A DNA stretch of 14,462 bases from the NCBI GenBank assembly GCA_002325605.1, contig DCSM01000137.1:1-14462 (forward strand), written 5' to 3'. The DNA comes from Chloroflexaceae bacterium UBA1466 (GTDB lineage Bacteria > Chloroflexota > Chloroflexia > Chloroflexales > Chloroflexaceae). Of the stretch, positions 7,493 to 14,439 are shown piece by piece. The number at the start of each line of letters is the position of its first letter. Within the stretch, counting starts at the first letter, position 1. Below the pieces are notes generated by a model. That model was not told the DNA's origin and searched no databases. It saw only the letters and a list, made by a program, of their open reading frames with translations. A program made the translations under genes and the position numbers.

Positions 7493-9067
7493 ATGGCCCA
7501 AAAATTAACCCGCCGCCAGTTTATTTCCCTTTCAGGGGCCTCGTTGGCCGCTGTAGCGCTTAATGGTTGTTCAGTTCCCGCCGCCTCTGACCAAACCGCA
7601 AATGAACCTACCCAAACCTCTAACAAGCCCCAACCGGGGGGGGTCTTGCGGGTGGGCTTTGCCGATATGCCGGGGGATTTGAACCCCTGGTTCACCGCGA
7701 CAGCAGTTGATTCGGTCCTGAAGTTGGCCATTTATGAACCGTTGGTCCGCTACGACCCGACCTTTGAGATCGAACCCGCTTTGGCTACCAGTTGGGAAAC
7801 CAGTGCTGATGGTTTAACCTGGACCTTCAAGTTACGCTCAGGGGTAACATTCCATGATGGTTCAACCTTTACCGCAAAGGACGTAGTCTACAGTTTTGGC
7901 GAGATTTTGAAGCCCGCGAATGGATACATGGGCAGTAAGGCGCTCTCCTTTATTGCAAAGGTGACTTCGGTTAATGCCAATACGGTGCAAATGACCTTGA
8001 AACAGCCCAATATGGATTTCCTCATCCTCCTGGCTGACGCACCGAGTGCTGCCTTCATTGTGCCACATACCAAAACCGTCAAGGAATTGATTAAGAGACC
8101 TTGCGGCACGGGCCCCTTCAAATTGAAAGAATATCAGCCTTCCGTCTCAACCACCTTTGTTCGCAATGAAGCCTATTGGGATCAAGGTTTACCTTACTTG
8201 GATGAATTGCACCACGTCTACCTTCCCGAAACAGCGACGCAAGTTGCCGCGTTGATGAGTGGGGAATTGCAGCTGCTGTGGCAAATTAACCCCGACTCCA
8301 TTGCGGTCTTACAAAAGTCCCCGCAAGTTAAAGTTGTCGAGGTCCCTGGCGGTTTTTATCAACCCCTTCTGATGTCTGTGAAGCAAAAACCGTTTGAGAA
8401 GATCAAAGTGCGCCAAGCCATGAAGTATTTAGTCAATCGGGAGGCCTTTGTCAAGGCCGTCTTACAAGGGCGGGGGCAGCCAGGGAATGATCAACCCGTA
8501 ACCCCCAAGGCCCCTTTTTGGGGCAATATTCCGCCCTACCCGTTTGACCTGGCCAAAGCCAAAGCCCTGCTCGCCGAAGCGGGTTATCCAGACGGTTTTA
8601 CGACCACCTTGCTCACCAGTAATGCTCGCCCAGGGATGACCGAAAGCGCCACCGTCTTCCAAGAAATGGCGAAGCAAGCGGGCGTAACCATCAACCTCAA
8701 GCAGGTCCCCGCGGATAGTTATTGGAAAGACTATCTGACCTATCCGATGGCCACCTCTAGCTGGCCGATCTACCCTAGCACCGACCAAATTTTCACAATG
8801 GCCTACCATTCAACGGGGGTGTGGAATGAAACGGGGCTGAAGGATCCTATCCTTGATGGTCTAATTGAAGCCGCCCGCAGCGAAACCTCCGAAGCCCAAC
8901 GCCTGAAAACCTATACCAAAATTGAACAACTCGTCCATGATGAGGGGGCCGTGATTATCCCCTATTTCCGCTCTGGTTTCTTTGCTCACCAAGCGAAGGT
9001 GCAAGGCCTCGTCTATCCCCCCAACGCGCAGATGCGGCCTCACACCACTTGGATTAAGGAAAGCTAA
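7493..9067 (+). CDS. ABC transporter substrate-binding lipoprotein, family 5 (copy 2)
   Basis: This 524-residue paralogue is the same length as the previous gene and identical at roughly four in five positions by eye. It keeps the Tat motif TRRQFISL and the LNGC lipobox (Cys 26). The linker is more Gln/Asn-rich. Changes cluster in a few stretches: TTLLTSNARPGM against TTLATNSSYFGM, SSWPIYPSTDQIFTMAYH against SDWKMQPSTDQILTAGFH, and PGGFYQPLLMS against PVNSYQPIVMS. In family-5 proteins such loops can contribute to the ligand cleft, so altered specificity is plausible but inferred. The start is ATG 7493 with AAGGAAAGG upstream; an in-frame start at 7457 is rejected because it buries the signal peptide. 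It sits directly upstream of the permease genes and is probably the ancestral partner in this operon. Confidence 0.92.
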   Translation: MAQKLTRRQFISLSGASLAAVALNGCSVPAASDQTANEPTQTSNKPQPGGVLRVGFADMPGDLNPWFTATAVDSVLKLAIYEPLVRYDPTFEIEPALATSWETSADGLTWTFKLRSGVTFHDGSTFTAKDVVYSFGEILKPANGYMGSKALSFIAKVTSVNANTVQMTLKQPNMDFLILLADAPSAAFIVPHTKTVKELIKRPCGTGPFKLKEYQPSVSTTFVRNEAYWDQGLPYLDELHHVYLPETATQVAALMSGELQLLWQINPDSIAVLQKSPQVKVVEVPGGFYQPLLMSVKQKPFEKIKVRQAMKYLVNREAFVKAVLQGRGQPGNDQPVTPKAPFWGNIPPYPFDLAKAKALLAEAGYPDGFTTTLLTSNARPGMTESATVFQEMAKQAGVTINLKQVPADSYWKDYLTYPMATSSWPIYPSTDQIFTMAYHSTGVWNETGLKDPILDGLIEAARSETSEAQRLKTYTKIEQLVHDEGAVIIPYFRSGFFAHQAKVQGLVYPPNAQMRPHTTWIKES

Positions 9068-9110
9068 ACCTTTCCTCCTCATTCGCTGAAGGAGAGGCTT
9101 GAAATTCGCC

Positions 9111-9138
9111 GGAGGGGTTGGAGAAGTTCGACCCCTCC
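9111..9138 (+). terminator. Intercistronic hairpin between binding protein and permease
   Basis: GGAGGGGTTG (9111-9120) pairs with CGACCCCTCC (9129-9138), followed by TAAGTTTACC. Compared with the copy-1 hairpin, the one change in the stem turns a U-A pair into U-G, so ten pairs survive. It lies inside the operon, 23 bases before the permease start, and is best read as a partial terminator or mRNA stabiliser. Confidence 0.65.
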
Positions 9139-9161
9139 TAAGTTTACCACCTTAGCATTCT

Positions 9162-10106
9162 ATGATCTTCTTTCTTTTCCGGCGTTTGATGTTGGGGTTC
9201 GTTATCTTATTCCTCGTCTCTTTGGTCATCTTTGGGGTGACGGAGCTTCTGCCTGGTGATACAGCCACCTTCATGCTTGGGCAGCGAGCTACACCTGATT
9301 TAGTCACCGCCTTACGCAAGCAAATGGGCCTAGACCGCCCGGCTTCAGTGCGTTATATCGAGTGGATAACCAACATCCTCCAAGGAGATTGGGGTGAATC
9401 GCTCCTCCTCAAAACCGCCATCTGGCCCCTCTTGCAACAACGTTTCGAGAATACCCTGGTCTTGACCTTCTTGACCATCCTCCTTGGTACACCCCTTGGG
9501 ATTGGGCTAGGCCTTCTCGCAGGCCTCAACCAAGGGCGCTGGTTAGACCAAACGATTATTGTTTTCACCACCTTCATTATCTCGATCCCCTCCTTCATTA
9601 TTGCCATTTTCATGGTCATTCTTTTTTCGGCCTATTTACAATGGTTGCCTGCTTCTAGTATGATTGCCTCTGATGCTAGTTTGGGGGATCGAGTAAGCCG
9701 GCTTATCTTACCGATCCTGACCCTCCTTTCAGGGATGTTAGCCCACCTAACCCGCCATACGCGGAGCAGCTTGCTGACCGTGTTACAAGCTGATTACCTT
9801 CGCACGGCTCGCGGCAAAGGGTTAGCCGAGGGTCTGGTCATCTTCCACCATGCTTTGCCCAATGCCCTCTTACCCACAATTACGGTTGTCGCTCTAAATA
9901 TCGGCTGGCTCATCGGGGGCGCGGTCTTAGTTGAGACCGTTTTTGCCTACCCTGGGCTCGGCCAGTTGATGGTGCAGGCGCTGAGTAGCCGCGACATTCC
10001 CCTTTTGCAGGCCATTTCACTTCTCACAGCGGCTTCCTTCACCTTAGCCAACCTTGCCGCTGACCTTCTCTACATCGTGCTTAATCCCCGCATCCGCTAT
10101 TCATAG
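9162..10106 (+). CDS. ABC transporter permease, DppB/OppB type
   Basis: This 314-residue inner-membrane permease belongs to the peptide/nickel importer class. The N-terminus, FRRLMLGFVILFLVSLVIFG followed by TELLPGD, is the classic OppB/DppB opening: one membrane helix, then the extracytoplasmic loop with MGLDRP and GDWGESL. Further helices lie near 98-120, 130-155, 180-195 and 235-305. The ATPase-coupling (EAA) loop reads DYLRTARGKGLAEGLVIFHHALPNALLP, ahead of GGAVLVETVFAYPGLGQLM. The start at ATG 9162 fits the family opening, although no good ribosome site precedes it. Nineteen bases separate it from the second permease gene. It should form a heterodimeric channel with that protein and receive substrate from the binding proteins upstream. 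Confidence 0.92.
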   Translation: MIFFLFRRLMLGFVILFLVSLVIFGVTELLPGDTATFMLGQRATPDLVTALRKQMGLDRPASVRYIEWITNILQGDWGESLLLKTAIWPLLQQRFENTLVLTFLTILLGTPLGIGLGLLAGLNQGRWLDQTIIVFTTFIISIPSFIIAIFMVILFSAYLQWLPASSMIASDASLGDRVSRLILPILTLLSGMLAHLTRHTRSSLLTVLQADYLRTARGKGLAEGLVIFHHALPNALLPTITVVALNIGWLIGGAVLVETVFAYPGLGQLMVQALSSRDIPLLQAISLLTAASFTLANLAADLLYIVLNPRIRYS

Positions 10107-10125
10107 AAAAAGCCTAGAAAAAGCA

Positions 10126-10944
10126 ATGCTCCTTCTAATCCGTCAACCGCTCGCGCTGCTCGGCCTCTTCATTGTTATAGGCTATTTCCTCCTCGCCCTT
10201 GGGGGGCCAATGCTTGCCCCTTATTCCCCCACCGACCAACACTTTGCCGATACGCTCCAAGCACCTTCCACCCGCTATTGGTTTGGAACCGACCAATTTG
10301 GGCGGGATGTCTTTAGCCGCGTTATTGTTGGCAGCCAAACCATTATCGTTGTGGCTACCTTTGCAACGGCCCTAAGTTTGTTCATCGGGAGCCTAATTGG
10401 GATTTTAGCGGGCTACCTGGGCGGGTGGTGGGATGAAGCATTGATGCGGGCCACCGACGTAATGCTGGCCTTTCCCGCCTTGATCCTCGCCATGTTGATT
10501 ATTACGATGCTTGGTTCCGACCTTGTCTATCTAATCATCACCATTGCGGTGGTTTTTTCGCCCGGCATTGCACGGGTCATTCGCAGCGAAGTTTTGAGCA
10601 TTAAGGCCATGACCTATATTAAAGCCGCCCAGGCCCTTGGTTGCTCCCCAAACCATATTATCCTGCGGCATATTTTGCCAAACAGTCTGGGGGTGATCCT
10701 CGTTGAAGGGTCGATCTACTTTGGTTATGCCATTTTTGCGGCAGCGGGGCTTGGCTTTCTTGGCCTTGGGGTGCAACCTCCATCACCGGATTGGGGCTTG
10801 CAGGTGAATGATGGGCGTAACTTTCTCCTCACGGCTCCTTGGGTTGCCCTTTTCCCCGCGCTGGCGATCTCCTCCTTAGTTGTTGGGGTAAACCTTTTAG
10901 CTATGGGCCTCAGCCAAGTTTTTGGAGAGCATTTCGTTCAGTGA
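10126..10944 (+). CDS. ABC transporter permease, DppC/OppC type
   Basis: This 272-residue second permease belongs to the same importer. The family order is visible: a first helix (~8-28), then LAPYSPTDQH, HWFGTDQFGRDVFSR-like text (here YWFGTDQFGRDVFSRVIVGS), further helices, the EAA loop TYIKAAQALGCSPNHIILRH followed by ILPNSLGVILVE, and the closing AAAGLGFLGLGVQPPSPDWG. The start is ATG 10126, which gives the usual short cytoplasmic tail before helix 1; an in-frame start at 10054 would overlap the preceding gene by 53 bases and add a non-conserved stretch. The ribosome site is weak. No ATP-binding subunit genes (DppD/DppF type) follow: after the TGA comes a terminator and unrelated material, so the ATPases must be coded elsewhere. 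Confidence 0.92.
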   Translation: MLLLIRQPLALLGLFIVIGYFLLALGGPMLAPYSPTDQHFADTLQAPSTRYWFGTDQFGRDVFSRVIVGSQTIIVVATFATALSLFIGSLIGILAGYLGGWWDEALMRATDVMLAFPALILAMLIITMLGSDLVYLIITIAVVFSPGIARVIRSEVLSIKAMTYIKAAQALGCSPNHIILRHILPNSLGVILVEGSIYFGYAIFAAAGLGFLGLGVQPPSPDWGLQVNDGRNFLLTAPWVALFPALAISSLVVGVNLLAMGLSQVFGEHFVQ

Positions 10945-11006
10945 AACCTTGTTGGTCTAACAGGCCGTGCTGCGCGACGACAGGCTTCTGGCAAAGGCCC
11001 CCAAAT

Positions 11007-11035
11007 TTGCAAAAGAATGCGTTTTATAATATAAT
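11007..11035 (+). promoter_or_regulatory. Candidate promoter ahead of a strong hairpin
   Basis: TTGCAA (11007-11012), a 17-base spacer and TATAAT (11030-11035). A second TATAAT at 11025-11030 overlaps it. The nearest downstream features are the hairpin at 11058 and the decayed helicase gene, so this may be the old helicase promoter or drive a very short transcript. Confidence 0.5.
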
Positions 11036-11057
11036 CGAGTTGCCAAAATAAGCCTTC

Positions 11058-11100
11058 GAAGACCTCTGGGGCCTGCGAGACCCCAGAGGTCTTCTTGTTT
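11058..11100 (+). terminator. Rho-independent terminator
   Basis: GAAGACCTCTGGGG (11058-11071) and CCCCAGAGGTCTTC (11081-11094) form a perfect 14-pair stem with a nine-base loop, followed by TTGTTT. It lies 113 bases after the DppC-type gene, which it probably terminates. The stem is nearly symmetrical and could serve both strands. Confidence 0.75.
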
Positions 11101-11126
11101 CTGGAGGCAAGCAACAGGGCGAAACA

Positions 11127-11465
11127 ACACACTGTTTCTATTCTCGCTACCTCTTCCCCGCCGACTTAGCCGCCCTTAAAGAAGTTCCCAGTACCTTTTG
11201 CAATTTCACAGGATGCAGCAAAGCCTTCTTCCTCGGCCTTGAGACCATCCGCATCCGTTTTGCCCACTAATTTGACCCCTTCAATGCCATTTCCATTTCC
11301 CAAGTTGAACCCCTCCCCCACCAGATTCAAGCTGTCTACTATGTGCTGTTGCAAAGTTCCCGCTTGCGCTTCCTGCTGGCCGACGACCCTGGCGCAGGGA
11401 AGACCATTATGGAATATACCAAGATTGTGCGCTTCATTGCTAAAGATTGGCTTAATGTAACCTAG
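11127..11465 (+). pseudogene. Remnant of a SNF2/DEAD-type helicase
   Basis: Reading frame 3 through this stretch gives YLFPADLAALKEV, then LGLETIRIRFAH, a TAA at 11268-11270, FDPFNAISISQVEPLPHQIQAV and RFLLADDPGAGKTIM, ending at TAG 11463-11465. PLPHQ (Q-motif-like) and DDPGAGKT (Walker A) in this arrangement are characteristic of the SNF2-like helicases coded next to DUF1156 methylases. Sequence resembling the family stops right after the Walker A motif; the following 18 residues do not match, and the rest of the helicase (motifs II-VI, several hundred residues) is absent. The gene is therefore broken twice, by a nonsense codon and by a large 3' deletion. The left limit is approximate, because no start codon or clear N-terminus was found. 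Recognition rests on remembered family text. Confidence 0.72.
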
Positions 11466-11469
11466 AAAT

Positions 11470-11498
11470 TTGAACTTTATGCTATTTTATGGCATAAT
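11470..11498 (+). promoter_or_regulatory. Candidate promoter of the methylase gene with overlapping inverted repeat
   Basis: TTGAAC (11470-11475), a 17-base spacer and CATAAT (11493-11498). An inverted repeat, TTATGC (11477-11482) and GCATAA (11492-11497), spans the spacer and covers the -10 box, so a repressor could act here. The leader to the methylase start would hold all five 29-bp repeats. Confidence 0.45.
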
Positions 11499-11533
11499 TC
11501 ATTGGTTTGGTTTCCAAGACCGTAGCACAGCCT

Positions 11534-11674
11534 CGTGGCCTGAGCTTGCCGAAGGCAAACCCCGTGGCCTGAGCTTGCCGAAGGCAAACCCCGTGGCCTG
11601 AGCTTGTCGAAGGCAAACCTCGTGGCCTGAGCTTGCCGAAGGCAAACCTCGTGGCCTGAGCTTGCCGAAGGCAA
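11534..11674. repeat. Five tandem 29-bp direct repeats
   Basis: Units begin at 11534, 11563, 11592, 11621 and 11650 with an exact 29-base period. Each contains CGTGGCCTGAGCTTG followed by CCGAAGGCAAAC or a near match; the third has T for C (CTTGTCGAAGG) and the last is cut to 25 bases. Copies abut with no spacers. The core, CCTGAGCTTG(C/T)CGAAGG, resembles a palindrome-like dispersed repeat seen in many bacterial genomes. Small changes between copies suggest slippage or unequal exchange. The array lies between the methylase promoter candidate and its start codon. Confidence 0.92.
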
Positions 11675-11682
11675 CAGAGCAA

Positions 11683-11702
11683 GACAGGCAAAGATGCCTG
11701 TC
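11683..11702. repeat. Small perfect palindrome with AAGA loop
   Basis: GACAGGCA, AAGA, TGCCTGTC: an eight-pair hairpin 20 bases before the methylase start codon. It resembles short dispersed palindromic repeats found between genes. In mRNA it could affect translation start. Confidence 0.7.
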
Positions 11703-11721
11703 CTACATAGAAAGCCAACCC

Positions 11722-14439
11722 ATGCCTAAAAGGTTGATTGAGGAAAGCAGTTTTCCCTTTCAAGCCATCTCGAAAGAAGCAGCGCGAGAGAAGTCGATTC
11801 GCCACGGCCACATCTCAACCTTGCATGTGTGGTGGGCGCGGCGACCTTTAGCCGCTTCGCGTGCGACGGCGCTGGCCGCGTTGCTGCCCGCCGAAGGCAG
11901 TAATAATAAGGAGCTAATGGATTTAGTCAAACAAGTAGCTCCTTGGGAAAGTTCCCTTGACCAGAGTTTGCTCGCCAAAGTGCGAGAGAAGATTTTGGCG
12001 GCCTTTAAGGGGGAACCGCCCCGTGTTCTTGACCCTTTTGCAGGTGGCGGTTCCCTCCCTTTGGAAGCTCTACGCCTTGGCTGTGAATCCCACGCCCTTG
12101 ACTACAACCCCGTTGCGGTCTTACTCAACAAAGCGGTTTTGGAATATCCCCAGCGCTTTGGGCAAACAACGTCGCGGCTATCGTGGGAAACGAAGCCCGT
12201 CAAAGCCAACCCTTTACTTGACGCGGTGAAGAAGTGGGGCGCGTGGGTTTTAGCCGAAGCTCGCCAAGAACTGGCGACCTTCTACCCCCTTGAGGCCAAC
12301 GGTGCAACTTCTGTTGCTTACCTTTGGGCCAATACCGTTCCCTGCGCTAATCCTGCTTGTGGGGTTGAGATTCCCTTACTCAGTAGCCTTTGGTTAGCCA
12401 AGAAGCCTAAAAAAAAGGTAGCTCTGCGCTTGTGTCTCGACAGGGTTGCCAAAAAGATTACCTTTGAAATAGTGGAAGATGCGGCCATTGATTTTGAACC
12501 AGACAAGGGAACCATCGTGCGGGCCAATGTTACTTGTCCTCTTTGTACCGCAACGCTGGACGCAAAAACTACCCGTCGCCTCTTTCAGACGGGCAAAACT
12601 TGCCAACGCTTACTTGCCGTCGTTTTGTTGCTAAAGAAGGGGAAGGGCAAAACTTACCGCCTTGCTACTCCTAGCGATTTAGCGACCGTTCAAGCCGCTG
12701 AAGCCGCCCTTCCCCTTAAACGCCAGCAATTACAGGATGCTGACCCCTGGGAAACTGACCCCGTCCCTGATGAGGAGATAATCACACCATGCCACGAAGT
12801 TGACCGTCTTCCAATGTATGGAATGCCTACTTGGGGTGACGCTTTCAACTCTCGTCAAAAGCTAACTCTCATTACCTTTGCGTCTAAGGTGAAAGAAGCC
12901 CAAGAGCTTATTCAACAAGAGAGTAACGATTCAGAGTTTACCAAAGCTGTAGCTACTTACTTAGCTTTGACTCTTGACCGCCAAGCTGACTACAACTCTA
13001 AGATATGCAGATGGCTTAACACAATAGAAGCGTTAGCCAGTACCTTTGGTCGTCAGGCTTTACCAATGGTTTGGGATTACGTCGAAGTAAACCCCCTTAG
13101 TGGCGCAATGGGGGACTATCAGTCTGCTCTGGATTGGGTTTGCAAAGTGCTTGACCATTGTTGCCAAATTCCCCAAACTATTCCAGGGAAGGTTACGCAA
13201 GGTTCCGCAACCGCTCTGCCTTACGATGCGGACTATTTTGATGCAATTTTCACTGACCCACCCTACTACGATAACATAGGTTACAGCAGTCTTTCTGACT
13301 TTTTCTACGTCTGGCTCAAGCGCACCATTGGCGACCTTCACCCTGAACTTTTTAGTACTCCCCTTGCACCTAAGAGTTTGGAAGCGGTCCAAGACCATAA
13401 TCGGCAAGGGGGAAATGCGAAAGCCAAAGTTTTCTTTGAAGCCAAACTCACAGAAGCTTTCCAAGAAATGTACCGCGTTCTCAAGCCTGAAGGAATTGCA
13501 ATCATTGTCTTTGCCCACAAAACCACTGAAGCATGGGAAACGGTGATCAAGGCTTTACTGGTGGCAGGGTTGTATCCTACGGCTTCGTGGCCCATAGATA
13601 CCGAAAGGGTGGCCAGAATGAATGCCCAAGACACAGCTTCCATGGCCTCCTCAATCTACTTGGTCTGTCGCAAGCGCAAAGCCGATGCAGAAGTAGGCGA
13701 TTATATCACGGTGCGGAACAACATTAAAAGGAACTTGAGGACTAAATTAGAGAGCTTCTGGGCGAAAGGGATCAGAGGGGCGGATTTCTTTATGAGCGCG
13801 ATTGGCCCTGCGCTAGAAGAGTTTGGGCCCTACTTGAAGGTCGAGCAAGTATCAGGGAAAGTCGTCGAAGTGGCTGAATGGTTGCTGCTGATCCAAAAAG
13901 AAGTCGCTGAATTTGCCCTGGAGCGCGTTTTAGCAGGAACCAACCTGGCCGAAGTAGACGTACCGACCCGTTTCTACTTGCTGTGGCGGTTGATGTATGG
14001 GCAAGGGTTTGTCCCCTTTGATGAAGCGAATAAACTGGCCCACAGCTTGGGCACGGAGGTCAAGGAGCTAGAGGAAACCTACGGGCTGGTGAAGCAGAAG
14101 GGGAAAGAAGTCCAGCTTTTGGGCCCCGTAGAACGAGCCAGAATCGATTTATCCAACCCCGAATCTTCTCCTTTCCTCACGAGTAAACGCCCTAAAACTT
14201 TAATTGAGCTTATTCAGCGAGCTTGCAGGTTGTTGGAAACAAATCGGCGGGCGGAGCTGGCCGAATTCTTGGCCCCGCAAGAAGGGCAACGGGAGATGGT
14301 GCGCCTGATCGCGCAAGGGTTAAGCGAAATCCTCCCGCCAGGCAACAAAGAAAAGCAGCTGCTCCAGGTCTTACTTTTAGCGCTTCCCTCGTTTAGCGAA
14401 CCAATGGAGCTAACCACTGTGCAAGGTAGGTTGATTTGA
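11722..14439 (+). CDS. DUF1156-type adenine-specific DNA methylase with Zn-ribbon (COG1743-like)
   Basis: The 905-residue protein opens with the DUF1156 signature: MPKRLIEESSFPFQAIS, then AREKSIRHGHISTLHVWWAR and RPLAASRA. The S-adenosylmethionine motif I reads LDPFAGGGSLPLEA (Asp ~104) and the catalytic motif IV reads TDPPYYDNIGY (DPPYYD ~512-517), of the DPPY type that methylates exocyclic amino groups, here most likely adenine N6. Between them are paired cysteines, C208-x4-C213 and C272-x2-C275, consistent with the Zn-ribbon of this family. The C-terminus is full length by comparison with remembered members (about 900-1000 residues). ATG 11722 is chosen because it starts exactly at the conserved N-terminus; the in-frame TTG at 11662 would begin inside the repeat array. 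In related genomes this methylase goes with a SNF2-like helicase and a DUF499 ATPase in defence islands. Here the helicase is a remnant, and any ATPase gene would lie past the window. Confidence 0.9.
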   Translation: MPKRLIEESSFPFQAISKEAAREKSIRHGHISTLHVWWARRPLAASRATALAALLPAEGSNNKELMDLVKQVAPWESSLDQSLLAKVREKILAAFKGEPPRVLDPFAGGGSLPLEALRLGCESHALDYNPVAVLLNKAVLEYPQRFGQTTSRLSWETKPVKANPLLDAVKKWGAWVLAEARQELATFYPLEANGATSVAYLWANTVPCANPACGVEIPLLSSLWLAKKPKKKVALRLCLDRVAKKITFEIVEDAAIDFEPDKGTIVRANVTCPLCTATLDAKTTRRLFQTGKTCQRLLAVVLLLKKGKGKTYRLATPSDLATVQAAEAALPLKRQQLQDADPWETDPVPDEEIITPCHEVDRLPMYGMPTWGDAFNSRQKLTLITFASKVKEAQELIQQESNDSEFTKAVATYLALTLDRQADYNSKICRWLNTIEALASTFGRQALPMVWDYVEVNPLSGAMGDYQSALDWVCKVLDHCCQIPQTIPGKVTQGSATALPYDADYFDAIFTDPPYYDNIGYSSLSDFFYVWLKRTIGDLHPELFSTPLAPKSLEAVQDHNRQGGNAKAKVFFEAKLTEAFQEMYRVLKPEGIAIIVFAHKTTEAWETVIKALLVAGLYPTASWPIDTERVARMNAQDTASMASSIYLVCRKRKADAEVGDYITVRNNIKRNLRTKLESFWAKGIRGADFFMSAIGPALEEFGPYLKVEQVSGKVVEVAEWLLLIQKEVAEFALERVLAGTNLAEVDVPTRFYLLWRLMYGQGFVPFDEANKLAHSLGTEVKELEETYGLVKQKGKEVQLLGPVERARIDLSNPESSPFLTSKRPKTLIELIQRACRLLETNRRAELAEFLAPQEGQREMVRLIAQGLSEILPPGNKEKQLLQVLLLALPSFSEPMELTTVQGRLI

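Larger units (their letters stand above)
7345..9161 (+). repeat. Tandem duplication, copy 2
   Basis: This is the second copy of the cassette, from GTGAAGTTGCGCG to the TTCTAT just before the permease start codon. The right end of the repeat coincides with that ATG, so the duplication took in the regulatory region, gene and intercistronic spacer as a unit. Confidence 0.9.

Noticed and set aside
10054..10125. Upstream start for the DppC-type permease
   Set aside because: It overlaps the DppB-type gene by 53 bases and lengthens the N-terminus with residues unlike the family.
10945..11012. Third degenerate copy of the binding-protein promoter block (TGCGCGAC ... AAATTTGC)
   Set aside because: Only two short matches with different spacing; no matching -35/-10 arrangement, so chance similarity is likely.
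11239..11460. Small plus-strand gene in frame 1
   Set aside because: It is an out-of-frame shadow of the helicase remnant, whose frame-3 translation carries the recognisable motifs.
11534..11674. CRISPR array
   Set aside because: The 29-base unit length fits, but copies abut directly with no spacers, and no cas gene is near.
11662..11721. Longer N-terminus for the methylase from TTG 11662
   Set aside because: It starts inside the repeat array and crosses the palindrome; family similarity begins exactly at ATG 11722.
11477..11811. Minus-strand protein genes rich in RQAQATR and KLRPRG text
   Set aside because: These arise from translating the 29-bp repeat. The period is not a multiple of three, so every frame reads the repeat; this is a common artefact.
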